DNA from: Falsiroseomonas sp041690465
GTDB taxonomy: Bacteria > Pseudomonadota > Alphaproteobacteria > Acetobacterales > Acetobacteraceae
Length of the DNA: 64,000 nucleotides
Reading direction: 5' to 3'
NCBI RefSeq assembly: GCF_041690465.1
Contig: NZ_JAWLHG010000018.1
Location: 36,522-100,521 of the forward strand
Within the stretch, counting starts at the first letter, position 1. Every line of letters starts with the position of its first letter. Positions 8,127 to 17,050 of the stretch are shown here, piece by piece. A program made the translations under genes and the position numbers. The notes under the pieces are model-generated. The model was not told the origin of the DNA. It did not search any database and saw only the letters and a list, made by a program, of their open reading frames with translations.

Positions 8127-9701
8127 TCAGCCGCCGACGGCGCCGCCGCCCCGCTTCGCCACCGCCACCAGCGCCGTGCGCGGCGGCGTGCGGGCCTCGA
8201 AGCCCGGCCAGCGGGTGGTCGGCCGGTCGAAGCTCGCGCCCGGCTCGGCGCCCGGCGCACGCACCAGAACCAGCAGCGCATCGGCCTCCGGCGTGGTCGC
8301 GGCGCCGCCGATCCCCGCGCCACGCGGCGCGGCATAGGCGGGCAGCAGTACCGCGCGGCCGGGGCCGTCGAGGTCGCAGGCGAACACCGCATCCGCCGCC
8401 GTGCCCGGCCGCCCGGCGCGATCGGTGCCGACCCAGAGCCGCCCGCGCGCATCCACGGACAGCGTCGCCGGGTATCGCGGCAGCGCGGCCATGGGCTGGT
8501 CGCGCCCGTAGCTGCCGCCCTCGCCGGCATCGCCGGCAAGGAACAGCACGCGCGCCGACAGCCGCTCGGCCGCAAGGTCGCCGGCGAGTTCCAGCACATG
8601 GCCAGGATGCGCCCCGGCCCGCGGGTTCAGCGCCTCGACCTGGTCCGGACTGCGGGAACTGCCGGCGCGGCAGGCCAGCAGCAGCCGGGGCCCTGCGGGA
8701 TCGAGCGCCAGAGCCGCCGGCCTGTCGAAGCGCGAGGCGCCGGCGAGTGTTGCGGCACTCGCCGGGTCCACGGCGGCGCCTTCCGGCAGTGGCAACCAGG
8801 CGATCGCATCGCCCTCGGCGCGCGCGGCGTACAGCTGGCCGTCATCCAGCGCGTCCGGCGCCTCCGCCAGGCCCGCCGAGAGGAAGCGGTAGACGAACCC
8901 CATCGCCCGCCCGTCGGCCAGGAACACCACTGCCCGGCCGTCCGCCGCGCGCGTGGCGGCGACCGCCGCGGCGCCGATCCGGCCCAGCGCGCTCCGCTTC
9001 ACCGGCACGCTTTGCGGATCGAGCGGATCGAGCTCCAGCACCCAGCCGAAGCGATTGGCGGTGCGCCAACGCGGGTCGAGGTCGCGCAGTCGCGCCAGCC
9101 AAGGCTCGGGATCGCCCTCCGCCAGCAGAGCGCTGCCCCATGGCGTGGCGCAGCCTGCCTCCGGCGCCAGGATACCCTGCACCGCCTCGGTGCCAGCGGC
9201 AGGCCCGGACCAGCGGCAGAGCGTGTCGGCACCGAGCCGCCGGCTTTGGAAGCCGCCATCGACCACCATCCAGCCGGACGCCGTCCGCTCCAGGTTGAGC
9301 AGCGAGGCACCCTGCATCGCCGCCGCGACCGCTGCCCGGTCGCGTCCGCCCGGCCAAGCCATCGCAGGGTCCACCTGCGGATGCACGACGCAGGCGACGA
9401 GGCGCGGGATGCCGTCGCTGGCCATTGGCGGCACGACGATGCTGGCGAGGCGGCCATCCCACCCGAACTGCGCGGCGGCCGCATCCGGCGTCGGGTTGCG
9501 CGGCGCCCAGGGCGGTGCGTCGAAGGTCACGCGGTCGCCCCAGCGGATCAGCACCTGTCGCGCATGGCCGGCGGCGACCCAATCGTCCGGTCGCACCGGA
9601 AGGGCGGCCGGGGCGAGGTCCAGCGTGGTGATCTGCGCCCGTGCGGGCGGTGCGGCGAGCGCAACCGCCGCGCCGAGCAGCGCGCGGCGCGGGACGCTCA
9701 A
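8127..9701 (-). CDS. PhoX-family (DUF839) secreted beta-propeller protein
   Basis: A 524-aa exported protein. The N-terminus SVPRRALLGAAVAL with a cleavage-like ARAQ looks like a Tat signal. Mature features match DUF839/PhoX proteins: QGASLLNLERT, DTLCRWSGPAAGT and the GCATPWGS segment. PhoX enzymes are Ca/Fe phosphatases, but many DUF839 members have no assigned activity. The start is a TTG at 9701 overlapping the molybdoenzyme stop (TTGA), so the two proteins are likely made together. The coupling to a redox enzyme is unusual and argues against a simple phosphatase role. Confidence 0.82.
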   Translation of the reverse strand: MSVPRRALLGAAVALAAPPARAQITTLDLAPAALPVRPDDWVAAGHARQVLIRWGDRVTFDAPPWAPRNPTPDAAAAQFGWDGRLASIVVPPMASDGIPRLVACVVHPQVDPAMAWPGGRDRAAVAAAMQGASLLNLERTASGWMVVDGGFQSRRLGADTLCRWSGPAAGTEAVQGILAPEAGCATPWGSALLAEGDPEPWLARLRDLDPRWRTANRFGWVLELDPLDPQSVPVKRSALGRIGAAAVAATRAADGRAVVFLADGRAMGFVYRFLSAGLAEAPDALDDGQLYAARAEGDAIAWLPLPEGAAVDPASAATLAGASRFDRPAALALDPAGPRLLLACRAGSSRSPDQVEALNPRAGAHPGHVLELAGDLAAERLSARVLFLAGDAGEGGSYGRDQPMAALPRYPATLSVDARGRLWVGTDRAGRPGTAADAVFACDLDGPGRAVLLPAYAAPRGAGIGGAATTPEADALLVLVRAPGAEPGASFDRPTTRWPGFEARTPPRTALVAVAKRGGGAVGG

Positions 9702-12004
9702 GGCGCCTCCGTCACCGGCGGTGGCGCATGCACCGTGATGGGCGGCAGCTCGCCGGGCCAGCGCTCGATCTGCACCAGGCAGGATTGCGCCGCCGAGCCC
9801 TGGCCGAGGCGCGAGGTCGGCACGTCCTGGGTCAGAACGTTGGCGTTGCCGTGCAGGCAGGGCGCATCGGTCGCACCCGGACGCGCGGGGTTCCACCACG
9901 CGCCGGTGGCCATCGCCACCACGCCGGGGCGTATCGCGTCCGTCACCCGCAGCCCGGCGGCGATCACGCCGCGATCGTTGAAGACCCGCACCACCTCCCC
10001 GTCGTTTAGGCCGCGCGCGGCGGCGTCGTCCGCGTGCATGTGGATCGGCTCGCGCCCGCCGACGCGGTTGGCGGCGGCGACGCGCCCGACATCCAACTGC
10101 CCGTGCAACCGCGTGAAAGGCTGGAAGGAGAGCATGTGCAGGGGGTAACGCTGCGCCAGCTCGCTCCCCAGCCATTCGCGCGGCTCCCGCCACACCGCAT
10201 GGCCCGGCGCTTCCTCGTAGCCGAAGGAGGCGATGGTCTCGGAATGGATCTCCACCTTGCCGGACGGCGTGTTGAGCGGGTTGGCCTCCGGGTCGGCGCG
10301 GAACTCGGCGAACTGCACATAGGGCGTCTCGGGCGCCGGCAGCTCGACATGGCCGGCCTCCCAGAAGGTCGTGAAGTCCGGCACCTCGATCCCCTGCCCG
10401 GCACAGGCGCGGCGCCACAGGCCATACAGGTGCTGCAGCCAGGCCATCTCGTCGCGCTGCTCGGTGTAGGCGGCGCGATAGCCCAGCGCGTCGGCAATAT
10501 CGGCGAAGATGTCCACGTCGTTGCGCGCCTGGCCGATCGGAGCGATCGCCTGGTGCATCGCGCGCACGAAGCGGTCGCGCGAGGAGGAGCCGATGTCGTT
10601 GCGCTCCAGCGTGGTGGTGGCCGGCAGCACGATGTCGGCATGGCGCGCCACCGCGGTCCACCAGGGCTCGGAGACGACGACGGTGTCCGCCCGGTTCCAC
10701 CCGCGCAGCAGGCGGCCGAGATCCTGGTGGTGGTGGAAGGGGTTGCCGCCGGCCCACCAGATCATGCGGATGTCCGGCAGCAGCAGGTTGCGGCCGTTGT
10801 ACTGCAGGATCTCGCCCGGGCGCTCCAGCAGCTCGGTGATGCGAGACACCGGGATATAGGCGCCGCAGGGGTTCTTCACCGGCACGCCGCCCACGCTCGG
10901 CACCTCGAGCCGCGGCGTGCCGATGCCGTTCATCGAACCATAGCCGAAGGCGATCCCCTGCCCCGGCCGGCCGATGCCGCCAAGCATCGCCGCCAGCGCG
11001 ACCAGCGCCCACCAGGGCTGTTCCCCATGCTCGGCACGCTGGATGGACCAGGTTGCGGTGAGCATGGTCGGCGCGCCGGCCGCCTCCAGGGCCAGGCGCC
11101 GGATCGTGGCGGCCGGCACGTCGGTGAGCGCTTCCGCCCATTCCGGCGTCTTCGGCGTGCCGTCCGCCCTGCCCAGCACGTAATCGGAGAAGCGGTCGAA
11201 CCCGACGGCGCAGCGGGCGAGGAAGTCGCGATCCTCCCTGCCCGCCTCCAGGATGACATGCGCCATGGCGAAGACCATCGCCGCATCGCTGTTCGGGCGG
11301 ATCGGCACCCATTCGGCGCCCATGAACTCCGCCGTGTCGCCGCGGAATGGCGAGATGTTGACGAAGCGGACGCCCGCCTCCGCTGCCGCCTTCATCAGCG
11401 GCACGTATTCATGCGCGCCGCTGCCGCCGGAGGTGATCAGCCCGTTCTTCAGCGGCAGCCCGCCGAAGCACAGCATCAGCTTCGCGTTATCCCGGATCGA
11501 GACCCAGTCGGTCACCGGCCCCTGGATCACCTCGTTGGTGCCGAGGATGTGCGGCATCAGCGTCATGCCGGCGCCGTAGGAATAGTTCGTCACCTGTGCC
11601 GTGAAGCCGCCGCCGAGGCCGAGGAAGCGGTGCAGCTGCGTCCGCGCATGATGGTAGCGGCCGGCCGAGGACCAGCCATAGGATCCGCCGAGGATAGAGG
11701 CAGGCCCGTGCTCGCCCCGCACCCGCGCGGTTTCCTCCGCCACCAGGCGGATCGCCTGGTCCCAGGAGACCGGCACGAAGGCATCGCCGCCCCGCGCGCT
11801 GCCGCGCCGCCCGCCCTTCAGCCAGCCGGCGCGGACGTAGGGGCGGTCGATCCGCGCGGCGCTGTGCACCGCGTCGGGGATGGATTGCAGCAGCGAGCCC
11901 GGAAAGGGATCGCGCGCGAAGGGGCGCGCAGCGACCAGCCGCCCCCCTTCGACCACCGCGTCGAAGGAGCCGAAATGCGAACCATGCGGCTTGATCTCGG
12001 TCAT
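9698..12004 (-). CDS. Molybdopterin-dependent oxidoreductase, BisC/TorA/DMSO-reductase family
   Basis: A 768-aa bis-MGD enzyme close in length and motifs to biotin sulfoxide and TMAO reductases. ILGGSYGWSSAGR leads into QVTNYSYGAG, where Ser142 occupies the usual molybdenum-ligand position; LMPHILG follows. No N-terminal 4Fe-4S cysteines are present, as expected for this subgroup. There is no signal peptide, so it is probably cytoplasmic like BisC, reducing S- or N-oxides. ATG at 12004 has a strong AGGAGGG. The stop overlaps the PhoX-like gene's TTG start. MoaC and MoeA for cofactor synthesis are encoded at 47.5 kb. Confidence 0.92.
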   Translation of the reverse strand: MTEIKPHGSHFGSFDAVVEGGRLVAARPFARDPFPGSLLQSIPDAVHSAARIDRPYVRAGWLKGGRRGSARGGDAFVPVSWDQAIRLVAEETARVRGEHGPASILGGSYGWSSAGRYHHARTQLHRFLGLGGGFTAQVTNYSYGAGMTLMPHILGTNEVIQGPVTDWVSIRDNAKLMLCFGGLPLKNGLITSGGSGAHEYVPLMKAAAEAGVRFVNISPFRGDTAEFMGAEWVPIRPNSDAAMVFAMAHVILEAGREDRDFLARCAVGFDRFSDYVLGRADGTPKTPEWAEALTDVPAATIRRLALEAAGAPTMLTATWSIQRAEHGEQPWWALVALAAMLGGIGRPGQGIAFGYGSMNGIGTPRLEVPSVGGVPVKNPCGAYIPVSRITELLERPGEILQYNGRNLLLPDIRMIWWAGGNPFHHHQDLGRLLRGWNRADTVVVSEPWWTAVARHADIVLPATTTLERNDIGSSSRDRFVRAMHQAIAPIGQARNDVDIFADIADALGYRAAYTEQRDEMAWLQHLYGLWRRACAGQGIEVPDFTTFWEAGHVELPAPETPYVQFAEFRADPEANPLNTPSGKVEIHSETIASFGYEEAPGHAVWREPREWLGSELAQRYPLHMLSFQPFTRLHGQLDVGRVAAANRVGGREPIHMHADDAAARGLNDGEVVRVFNDRGVIAAGLRVTDAIRPGVVAMATGAWWNPARPGATDAPCLHGNANVLTQDVPTSRLGQGSAAQSCLVQIERWPGELPPITVHAPPPVTEAP

Positions 12005-12132
12005 GTAAGCCCTCCTGCGGCCTTCAGTCTGGCCTTGGCGCCTGCCAGCCGCAACCGGCGCCCACGGCGGATGACGCGGGCGCGTGGCCGTTCTAGCATC
12101 GCGCCACGACCCGCCGAGGAAGAGCAAGCACC

Positions 12133-13530
12133 ATGACCCCGCCCCGCAACTCCAACGCCGTCCGGGACATCGCCAACGTCCTGCACCCCTACACGGACCA
12201 CCGCGCCCATGCCGAGACCGGCCCGCTGGTGATCGCCCGTGGCGAGGGCGTGCGGGTGTGGGATGACCAGGGCAAGGAATACATCGAGGCCGTCGCCGGC
12301 CTCTGGTGCGCCTCGCTCGGCTTCGACAACAAGCGCCTGGCGGAGGCCGCCTATGCGCAGATGAAGAAGCTGCCCTTCTATCACTCCTTCACCGCCAAGT
12401 CGCACGAGCCGCTGATCGACCTGTCGGAGATGCTGATCGAGCGCAGCCCCTGCCCGATGAGCAAGGTATTCTACGCCAACAGCGGCTCCGAGGCGAACGA
12501 CACCGCCATCAAGATGATCTGGTACGCCAACAACGCGATGGGGCGGCCCAACAAGAAGAAGATCATCTCGCGCCTGAAGGCCTATCACGGCATCACCATC
12601 GCCAGCGGCTCGCTGACGGGGCTGCCGGCGAACCACAGGATGTTCGACCTGCCGGTCTCCGACCGCTTCGTCCATGTCTCGACGCCGCACCACTACCACG
12701 GCGCCCAGCCGGGCGAGTCGGAGGAGGCCTTCGCCACCCGGCTGGCCGAGGAGCTCGACCAGGTGATCCAGCGCGAGGGCCCGGAGACGGTCGCCGCCTT
12801 CTTCGCCGAGCCGGTGATGGGTGCCGGCGGCGTGATGGTGCCGCCCGCCACCTATTTCGAGAAGGTCCAGGCCGTGCTGAAGAAGCACGACGTGATGTTC
12901 GTCGCCGACGAGGTGATCTGCGGCTTCGGGCGCACCGGCAACTACTGGGGCAGCCAGACCTACGCCATCACGCCGGACATCATCACCTGCGCCAAGGCGC
13001 TCTCGGCCAGCTTCCTGCCGATCAGCGCCATCATCATCAATGACCGCGTCTTCCAGGCACTGGCCGACGGCTCCCACACCATCGGCACCTGGGGCCATGG
13101 CTTCACCTATTCCGGCCACCCGGTGCCGGCCGCGGTCGCGGTCGAGACGCTGAAGATCTACGATGAGCTCGACATCGTCGGCCACGTCCGCAAGACCGGT
13201 CCGCATCTGCAGAAGCGCCTGCGCGAGCGCTTCGCCGACCACCCGCTGGTTGGCGAGGTGCGCGGCATCGGGCTGGTCGGCGCGATCGAACTCGTGGCCG
13301 ACAAGGCCACGCACAGGAACTTCGATGCCGCGCTGAAGGTCGGCCCGCGCATGACCAAGCTTGGCGAGGCCGAGGGCGTGATCCTGCGCGGCTTGGCGAA
13401 CGACACCGTCGCCTTCTCGCCGCCGCTCATCATGACCGAGGCCGAGATCGACGCGATGGTGGAGCGCACCGGCCGCGCGCTGGATACGCTGACGGTGCAG
13501 CTGCGCCGCGAAAGCCTGGCGGTGGTCTGA
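12133..13530 (+). CDS. Class III PLP-dependent aminotransferase (omega-transaminase type)
   Basis: A 465-aa fold-type I aminotransferase. It shows NSGSEANDTAIKM for phosphate binding, ADEVICGFGRTG around the PLP-ring aspartate, and the Schiff-base lysine K288 in TCAKALSA. The N-terminus (LHPYTDH, then EAVAGLWC) resembles amine/pyruvate and putrescine-type transaminases. Length is normal. The gene diverges from the molybdoenzyme with 128 bases between starts and ends at a strong hairpin. The nearby XRE-cupin regulator may control amine metabolism, but that is a guess from gene proximity. Confidence 0.92.
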   Translation: MTPPRNSNAVRDIANVLHPYTDHRAHAETGPLVIARGEGVRVWDDQGKEYIEAVAGLWCASLGFDNKRLAEAAYAQMKKLPFYHSFTAKSHEPLIDLSEMLIERSPCPMSKVFYANSGSEANDTAIKMIWYANNAMGRPNKKKIISRLKAYHGITIASGSLTGLPANHRMFDLPVSDRFVHVSTPHHYHGAQPGESEEAFATRLAEELDQVIQREGPETVAAFFAEPVMGAGGVMVPPATYFEKVQAVLKKHDVMFVADEVICGFGRTGNYWGSQTYAITPDIITCAKALSASFLPISAIIINDRVFQALADGSHTIGTWGHGFTYSGHPVPAAVAVETLKIYDELDIVGHVRKTGPHLQKRLRERFADHPLVGEVRGIGLVGAIELVADKATHRNFDAALKVGPRMTKLGEAEGVILRGLANDTVAFSPPLIMTEAEIDAMVERTGRALDTLTVQLRRESLAVV

Positions 13531-13549
13531 GTTCCGGCGCGCGGGCGCC

Positions 13550-13596
13550 GCTGGACCCAAGTTGCCCGGACGGTGTCCTGGCAACTCGGGTCCAGC
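13550..13596 (+). terminator. Long stem-loop after the aminotransferase gene
   Basis: A 17-bp stem with a single mismatch (GCTGGACCC and GGGTCCAGC as outer arms) encloses a 13-base loop, starting 19 bases after the stop and followed by CCTTT. It is a good candidate terminator and also faces the opposite-strand gene ending at 13665. Confidence 0.65.
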
Positions 13597-13664
13597 CCTT
13601 TCGGGCCGGCGATTCACGCCCTGGCGTGCCCGCCGGCGGCGTGCATACCCAGGGCGATCGCTGG

Positions 13665-13895
13665 CTAGAGGTAGCGCCCGCGCTCCAGGATCTCGAGCGT
13701 GTACTCCTTGTAGGTCATGCCGAGTTCCTCGGCGCGGGCCAGCCGCCGCAGCGCGATCTCCGGCGGCGGCGTCTTCCAGGCCTTCTTGTGCGCCTTGCGC
13801 CAGATGTAGTGGCTCCAGCCGCCATCCGCCTCCGGCTCCTCCAGCGGCGGGCCGCCATTGTGGCCGATACGGGGGGGCGGGGCTGGATCGGTCAT
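13665..13895 (-). CDS. Small conserved protein with IGHNGGPPL motif (76 aa)
   Basis: A 76-aa soluble protein. It has an N-terminal proline-rich stretch ending in IGHNGGPPLEE, a motif seen in many short alphaproteobacterial hypothetical proteins. A helical WRKAHKKAWK segment and a C-terminal EELGMTYKEY helix follow. The ATG at 13895 has no Shine-Dalgarno sequence and lies only 23 bases from the divergent regulator start, so it may be translated from a leaderless message. Function is unknown; a basic middle could contact nucleic acid, which is speculative. Confidence 0.72.
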   Translation of the reverse strand: MTDPAPPPRIGHNGGPPLEEPEADGGWSHYIWRKAHKKAWKTPPPEIALRRLARAEELGMTYKEYTLEILERGRYL

Positions 13896-13901
13896 GGCAA
13901 A

Positions 13902-13915
13902 TCCACGATAGTGGA
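13902..13915. promoter_or_regulatory. Dyad in a 23-base divergent promoter (candidate XRE operator)
   Basis: TCCAC and GTGGA flank a GATA spacer between two divergent start codons only 23 bases apart. The dyad contains GATAGT on the + strand and TATCGT on the - strand. Each has four of six -10 consensus bases and sits about 7-15 bases before a start codon, so both genes could be transcribed without leaders and shut by one bound protein. Confidence 0.45.
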
Positions 13916-13918
13916 CAC

Positions 13919-14506
13919 ATGACCAACATACAAGACGATCCGAAGCTCGACAGCGCCGGTCTCCGCTTGGCGGCACAGTTGCAGGCGGAGCGGGACTCGC
14001 GCGGCTGGTCCATCGCCGAGCTCGCCGAGCGGTCCGGCGTCTCCCGTGCCATGATCAGCAAGGTCGAACGCGCCGAGGCCAGCCCGACCGCCGCCCTGCT
14101 CGGCCGGCTATGCGGTGCGCTGGGCCTGACGCTCTCGGCCCTGCTCGCCCGCGCCGAGGGCCTCGCCGGCGGCGCCGTCGCTCGTGCCGCCGACCAGCCA
14201 AGCTGGCGCGACCCGGAGACGGGCTATATCCGCCGCGCCATCAGCCCCCCGGGCGCCGAGCCGGAACTGGTGCGGGTGGAGCTGCCGGCGGGCGCGCGCG
14301 TGGCCTATCCCGCCGCCACCTACCTGCTCACGCGCGGTCACTCGATCTGGGTGCTGGAGGGGGAATTGCGCTTCCAGGAAGGCGGGGCGACGCATCTGCT
14401 GGGCGCCGGAGACTGCCTCTCGCTCGGCCCGCCGGCGGATTGCGCCTATGAGAACCCGTCCGGCACGCGCAGCGTCACCTACCTGGTCGCGCTGTCCCGC
14501 CGTTGA
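13919..14506 (+). CDS. XRE-family regulator with C-terminal cupin sensor domain
   Basis: A 195-aa regulator. Residues about 15-70 form an HTH of XRE type (GWSIAELAERSGVSRAMISK, then VERAEASPT). Residues about 110-195 form a cupin with GHSIWVLEGELRFQ and LGAGDCLSLGPP. This architecture (PuuR/SutR-like) senses small metabolites such as amines or amino acids through the cupin. ATG at 13919 lacks a ribosome binding site and is 23 bases from the divergent 76-aa gene. Autoregulation through the intervening dyad is likely but inferred. Confidence 0.9.
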   Translation: MTNIQDDPKLDSAGLRLAAQLQAERDSRGWSIAELAERSGVSRAMISKVERAEASPTAALLGRLCGALGLTLSALLARAEGLAGGAVARAADQPSWRDPETGYIRRAISPPGAEPELVRVELPAGARVAYPAATYLLTRGHSIWVLEGELRFQEGGATHLLGAGDCLSLGPPADCAYENPSGTRSVTYLVALSRR

Positions 14507-14515
14507 GAACTCGGG

Positions 14516-15562
14516 CTACCGCGCCCGGCTGATGCAGAACTCGACGATGCCGGCGAGCGCCCGCCGCTCGGCGCCGTCAGCGAAGACCCCCAGGGCCGCG
14601 AGCGCCTTCGCCCCGTAGTCCCGCGCCCGCGCCACCGTATCGCCGAAGGCCCGGTGCTTCTGCATCAGCGCGATGGCCTGCTGCAGATCAGCGCCGGACT
14701 GCTCGCGCTCCTCCACGGTACGGCGCCAGAAGGCGCGCTCCGCCTCATTGCCGCGGGCGAAGGCCAGCAGCACGGGCAGCGTGATCTTGCCCTCGCGGAA
14801 ATCGTCGCCGACGGTCTTGCCGAGCCGCTCCTGCTCCGCCGAGTAATCCAGCGCATCGTCCACGAGCTGGAAGGCAACGCCCAGGTGGTGGCCATAGGCG
14901 CGCAGCGCCGCCTGCTCCGCGGCCGGGCGATCGGCGACCACGGCGCCGATCTCCGTGGCGGCAGCGAACAGCGCCGCCGTCTTGCCCTCGATCACCGCCA
15001 GGTACTGCGCCTCGGTGCTCGAGGTGTCGTTCTGGATGACGAGTTGCAGGACCTCGCCTTCCGAGATGGTCGCGGAGGCGGCCGACAGGATGCGCAGCAC
15101 CTCCAGCGAGCCGTCCTCCACCATCAGCTGGAAGGCGCGCGCGAACAGGAAGTCGCCGACCAGCACGCTCGGCTTGTTGCCGAACAGCGCGTTGGCGCTC
15201 GCCTGGCCACGGCGCAGCGCGCTCTCGTCCACCACGTCGTCATGCAGCAGCGTCGCGGTGTGGATGAACTCGACGCAGGCGGCGAGCGCCACATGGCGGG
15301 TGCCGCGATAGCCGGCCATCCGCGCGGCGGCGAGCGTCAGCAGTGGCCGCAGCCGCTTTCCGCCGGCAGCGACGATATGCGCCGCCAGCTGCGGGATCAG
15401 CGCCACCGGACTCTGCATCCGGTCCACGATCAGGCGGTTGCACGCCTCCAGATCCTCGCGGACGAGTGCCGTCAGCGCCGCGAGCGCATCCTCGCCAAGG
15501 GGGGCGCCCATGACGGGTGCGGCGGTGTCGGCGCTCGCCGGCATTGGCAGATCCACGCTCAC
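14516..15562 (-). CDS. Polyprenyl diphosphate synthase (octaprenyl/decaprenyl type, quinone side chain)
   Basis: A trans-prenyltransferase of about 348 aa that extends farnesyl or geranyl diphosphate with IPP to build the ubiquinone tail. The first aspartate-rich motif is D108-D109-V-V-D112 (LLHDDVVDES) and the second is D235-D236-x-x-D239 (FQLVDDALDYS). GGKRLRP binds diphosphate. I chose GTG at 15562, four bases after GAGG; GTG 15556 or ATG 15544 are possible and shorten it by 2 or 6 residues. It converges on the XRE-cupin gene and diverges from the DUF2007 gene. Chain length cannot be told from sequence by eye. Confidence 0.93.
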   Translation of the reverse strand: MSVDLPMPASADTAAPVMGAPLGEDALAALTALVREDLEACNRLIVDRMQSPVALIPQLAAHIVAAGGKRLRPLLTLAAARMAGYRGTRHVALAACVEFIHTATLLHDDVVDESALRRGQASANALFGNKPSVLVGDFLFARAFQLMVEDGSLEVLRILSAASATISEGEVLQLVIQNDTSSTEAQYLAVIEGKTAALFAAATEIGAVVADRPAAEQAALRAYGHHLGVAFQLVDDALDYSAEQERLGKTVGDDFREGKITLPVLLAFARGNEAERAFWRRTVEEREQSGADLQQAIALMQKHRAFGDTVARARDYGAKALAALGVFADGAERRALAGIVEFCISRAR

Positions 15563-15668
15563 TTGACCTCGATCCGGGCCGCGGCAACCTAGCCCCCACC
15601 CCACAAGGCGGCAAGCATCGCGGCTTGCTGGCAGATAGGGTGGAGTCCGGCCGCGGGGAGGGCCAGCG

Positions 15669-15884
15669 ATGCGCGTCTTGCTGGCCACCGTGGACCCGGT
15701 GCGACTTTCCTTCCTCTTGGCCCTGCTGCGCGATGGCGGTTGCACGCCGGTGGTGCTGGATGCCGCGATCAGCGCCGTCGAGGGGGGAATCGGCATCTTC
15801 CCCCGCCGTATCGCCGTGCCGGAGGAGCAGGCCGCGCAGGCGCTGCGGGTGCTGCGGGAGGCCGGCGAGGCCGATCCGTGCTGA
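15669..15884 (+). CDS. DUF2007-family small protein (71 aa)
   Basis: A 71-aa protein matching the DUF2007 pattern: an N-terminal VLLATVDPVRLSFLLALLRD strand-helix, then VLDAAISAVEGGIG and a short RIAVPEEQAAQALRVL repeat. Proteins of this family are often called putative signal-transducing proteins without proof. GGAGGG lies upstream of ATG 15669. The last codons overlap the methyltransferase GTG start by 7 bases, the usual arrangement of a DUF2007 gene next to a TrmN6-like gene in this group. Confidence 0.82.
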   Translation: MRVLLATVDPVRLSFLLALLRDGGCTPVVLDAAISAVEGGIGIFPRRIAVPEEQAAQALRVLREAGEADPC

Positions 15885-16603
15885 CCGAGGACAGCCTGCT
15901 CGGCGGCCGCGTGAGGCTTCGCCAGCCCATCATCGGCTTGCGGGCCGGGCACGATGCCGTGCTGCTGGCCGCCGCCGTGCCGGCGCGCACAGGGGACCGC
16001 GTGATCGAGCTCGGCTGCGGCAGCGGCGCCGCGTTCCTCTGCCTCGCCGCACGGGTGCCGGGCCTCGAGATCGTCGCGGTGGAGCGGGAAGCGGAGCTCG
16101 CCGCGCTGGCGCGCGAGAATGCTGCGCTGAACGGCCTGGCCGGGCAGGTGACGGTGATCGAGGGCGACATCGCCGATCCGTCGCTGCGCCGGGCCCTGCC
16201 GCGATGCGCCCATGGCTTTGCCAACCCGCCCTTCTGGCCGGCCGGCAGCGCGCCGCCGGCGGCATTGCGGCGCGCCGCGACGCACGCCGGCGAAACCGGC
16301 CTGGCGGATTGGGCGGGCTGCCTGGCCGCGGCGGTCGCGCCGAGGGGCAGCGTGACGCTGGTGCTGCCGGCGTCGCGCTTCGCCGACGGAGTCGGCGCGC
16401 TCGGTGAAGCCGGCTTCGGCAGCCCTGCCCTGCTGCCGCTCTGGCCACGAGCGGGCATGCCGGCACGCCGCGTGCTGCTCGCCGCGCGGCGCGAGGGACG
16501 CGGCCCGGGGCGCGTGCTGCCCGGCCTGGTGCTGCACGGCCCGGCAGGCTCGACGCCCGAAGCCGAGTCGATCCTGCGCGACGGGGCCGCGCTGGTGATG
16601 TGA
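15878..16603 (+). CDS. TrmN6-like SAM-dependent N6-adenine methyltransferase
   Basis: A 241-aa class I methyltransferase. It has motif I VIELGCGSGAA, an acidic end VAVEREAEL for SAM ribose, and the N6-adenine catalytic motif NPPF in FANPPFWP. The TEDSLLGGRVRL N-terminus and overall length match tRNA1(Val) A37 N6-methyltransferase-like proteins. GTG at 15878 overlaps the DUF2007 gene. The tRNA substrate is inferred from family; some homologues may act on other RNAs. Confidence 0.87.
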   Translation: MLTEDSLLGGRVRLRQPIIGLRAGHDAVLLAAAVPARTGDRVIELGCGSGAAFLCLAARVPGLEIVAVEREAELAALARENAALNGLAGQVTVIEGDIADPSLRRALPRCAHGFANPPFWPAGSAPPAALRRAATHAGETGLADWAGCLAAAVAPRGSVTLVLPASRFADGVGALGEAGFGSPALLPLWPRAGMPARRVLLAARREGRGPGRVLPGLVLHGPAGSTPEAESILRDGAALVM

Positions 16604-16621
16604 CGGCGGCTCCGGGTCGGC

Positions 16622-16906
16622 CTACGATTCGTTCGCGTCCGGGTGGCGCAGGAGCCAGAGCCGCTCATGCGCGGCGACCAGGCTTTCCATGTTCTTCCGC
16701 CGGTTCACGTCGGGCGCCACCGGGCGACGCGTGAGCATCATTTCGAGAATGCGGAGAAGTTCCTCCGCAACCTCGTAATCGCCCTGGTCGCAGGCGTGGT
16801 GGAAGGCGATCAGGATCTTGTCGGACAAGCGGCGCGTATGCCGCGGCGGCCCAGCCGCCGCCCGCCCGGCATCCCGCCCCGCATGATCCCGTTCATCTTC
16901 GGCCAT
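16622..16906 (-). CDS. Hypothetical protein (94 aa)
   Basis: A 94-aa cytosolic protein of unknown function. The N-terminus is charged and disordered-looking. The remainder is helical: LSDKILIAFHHACDQGDYEV and an AEELLRILEMM helix suggest a small helical-repeat fold. ATG at 16906 has AGGGGAG ten bases upstream; an in-frame GTG at 16975 would add a 23-residue tail without a good binding site. It stands alone between the methyltransferase and SCO genes. Confidence 0.7.
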   Translation of the reverse strand: MAEDERDHAGRDAGRAAAGPPRHTRRLSDKILIAFHHACDQGDYEVAEELLRILEMMLTRRPVAPDVNRRKNMESLVAAHERLWLLRHPDANES

Positions 16907-17050
16907 AAACGAAGCGGCTCCCCTCGGGGTCCGGCACGGAAGAGCCGGCGCAGTTCGGAGAAGTATAATACCCACAGCGCCGGCTTACCGGAACCCTGTA
17001 GATTTGTCAGGAAGCACGCCGAGCCTTCGTTACGGCTCGAGCAAGAAAGC

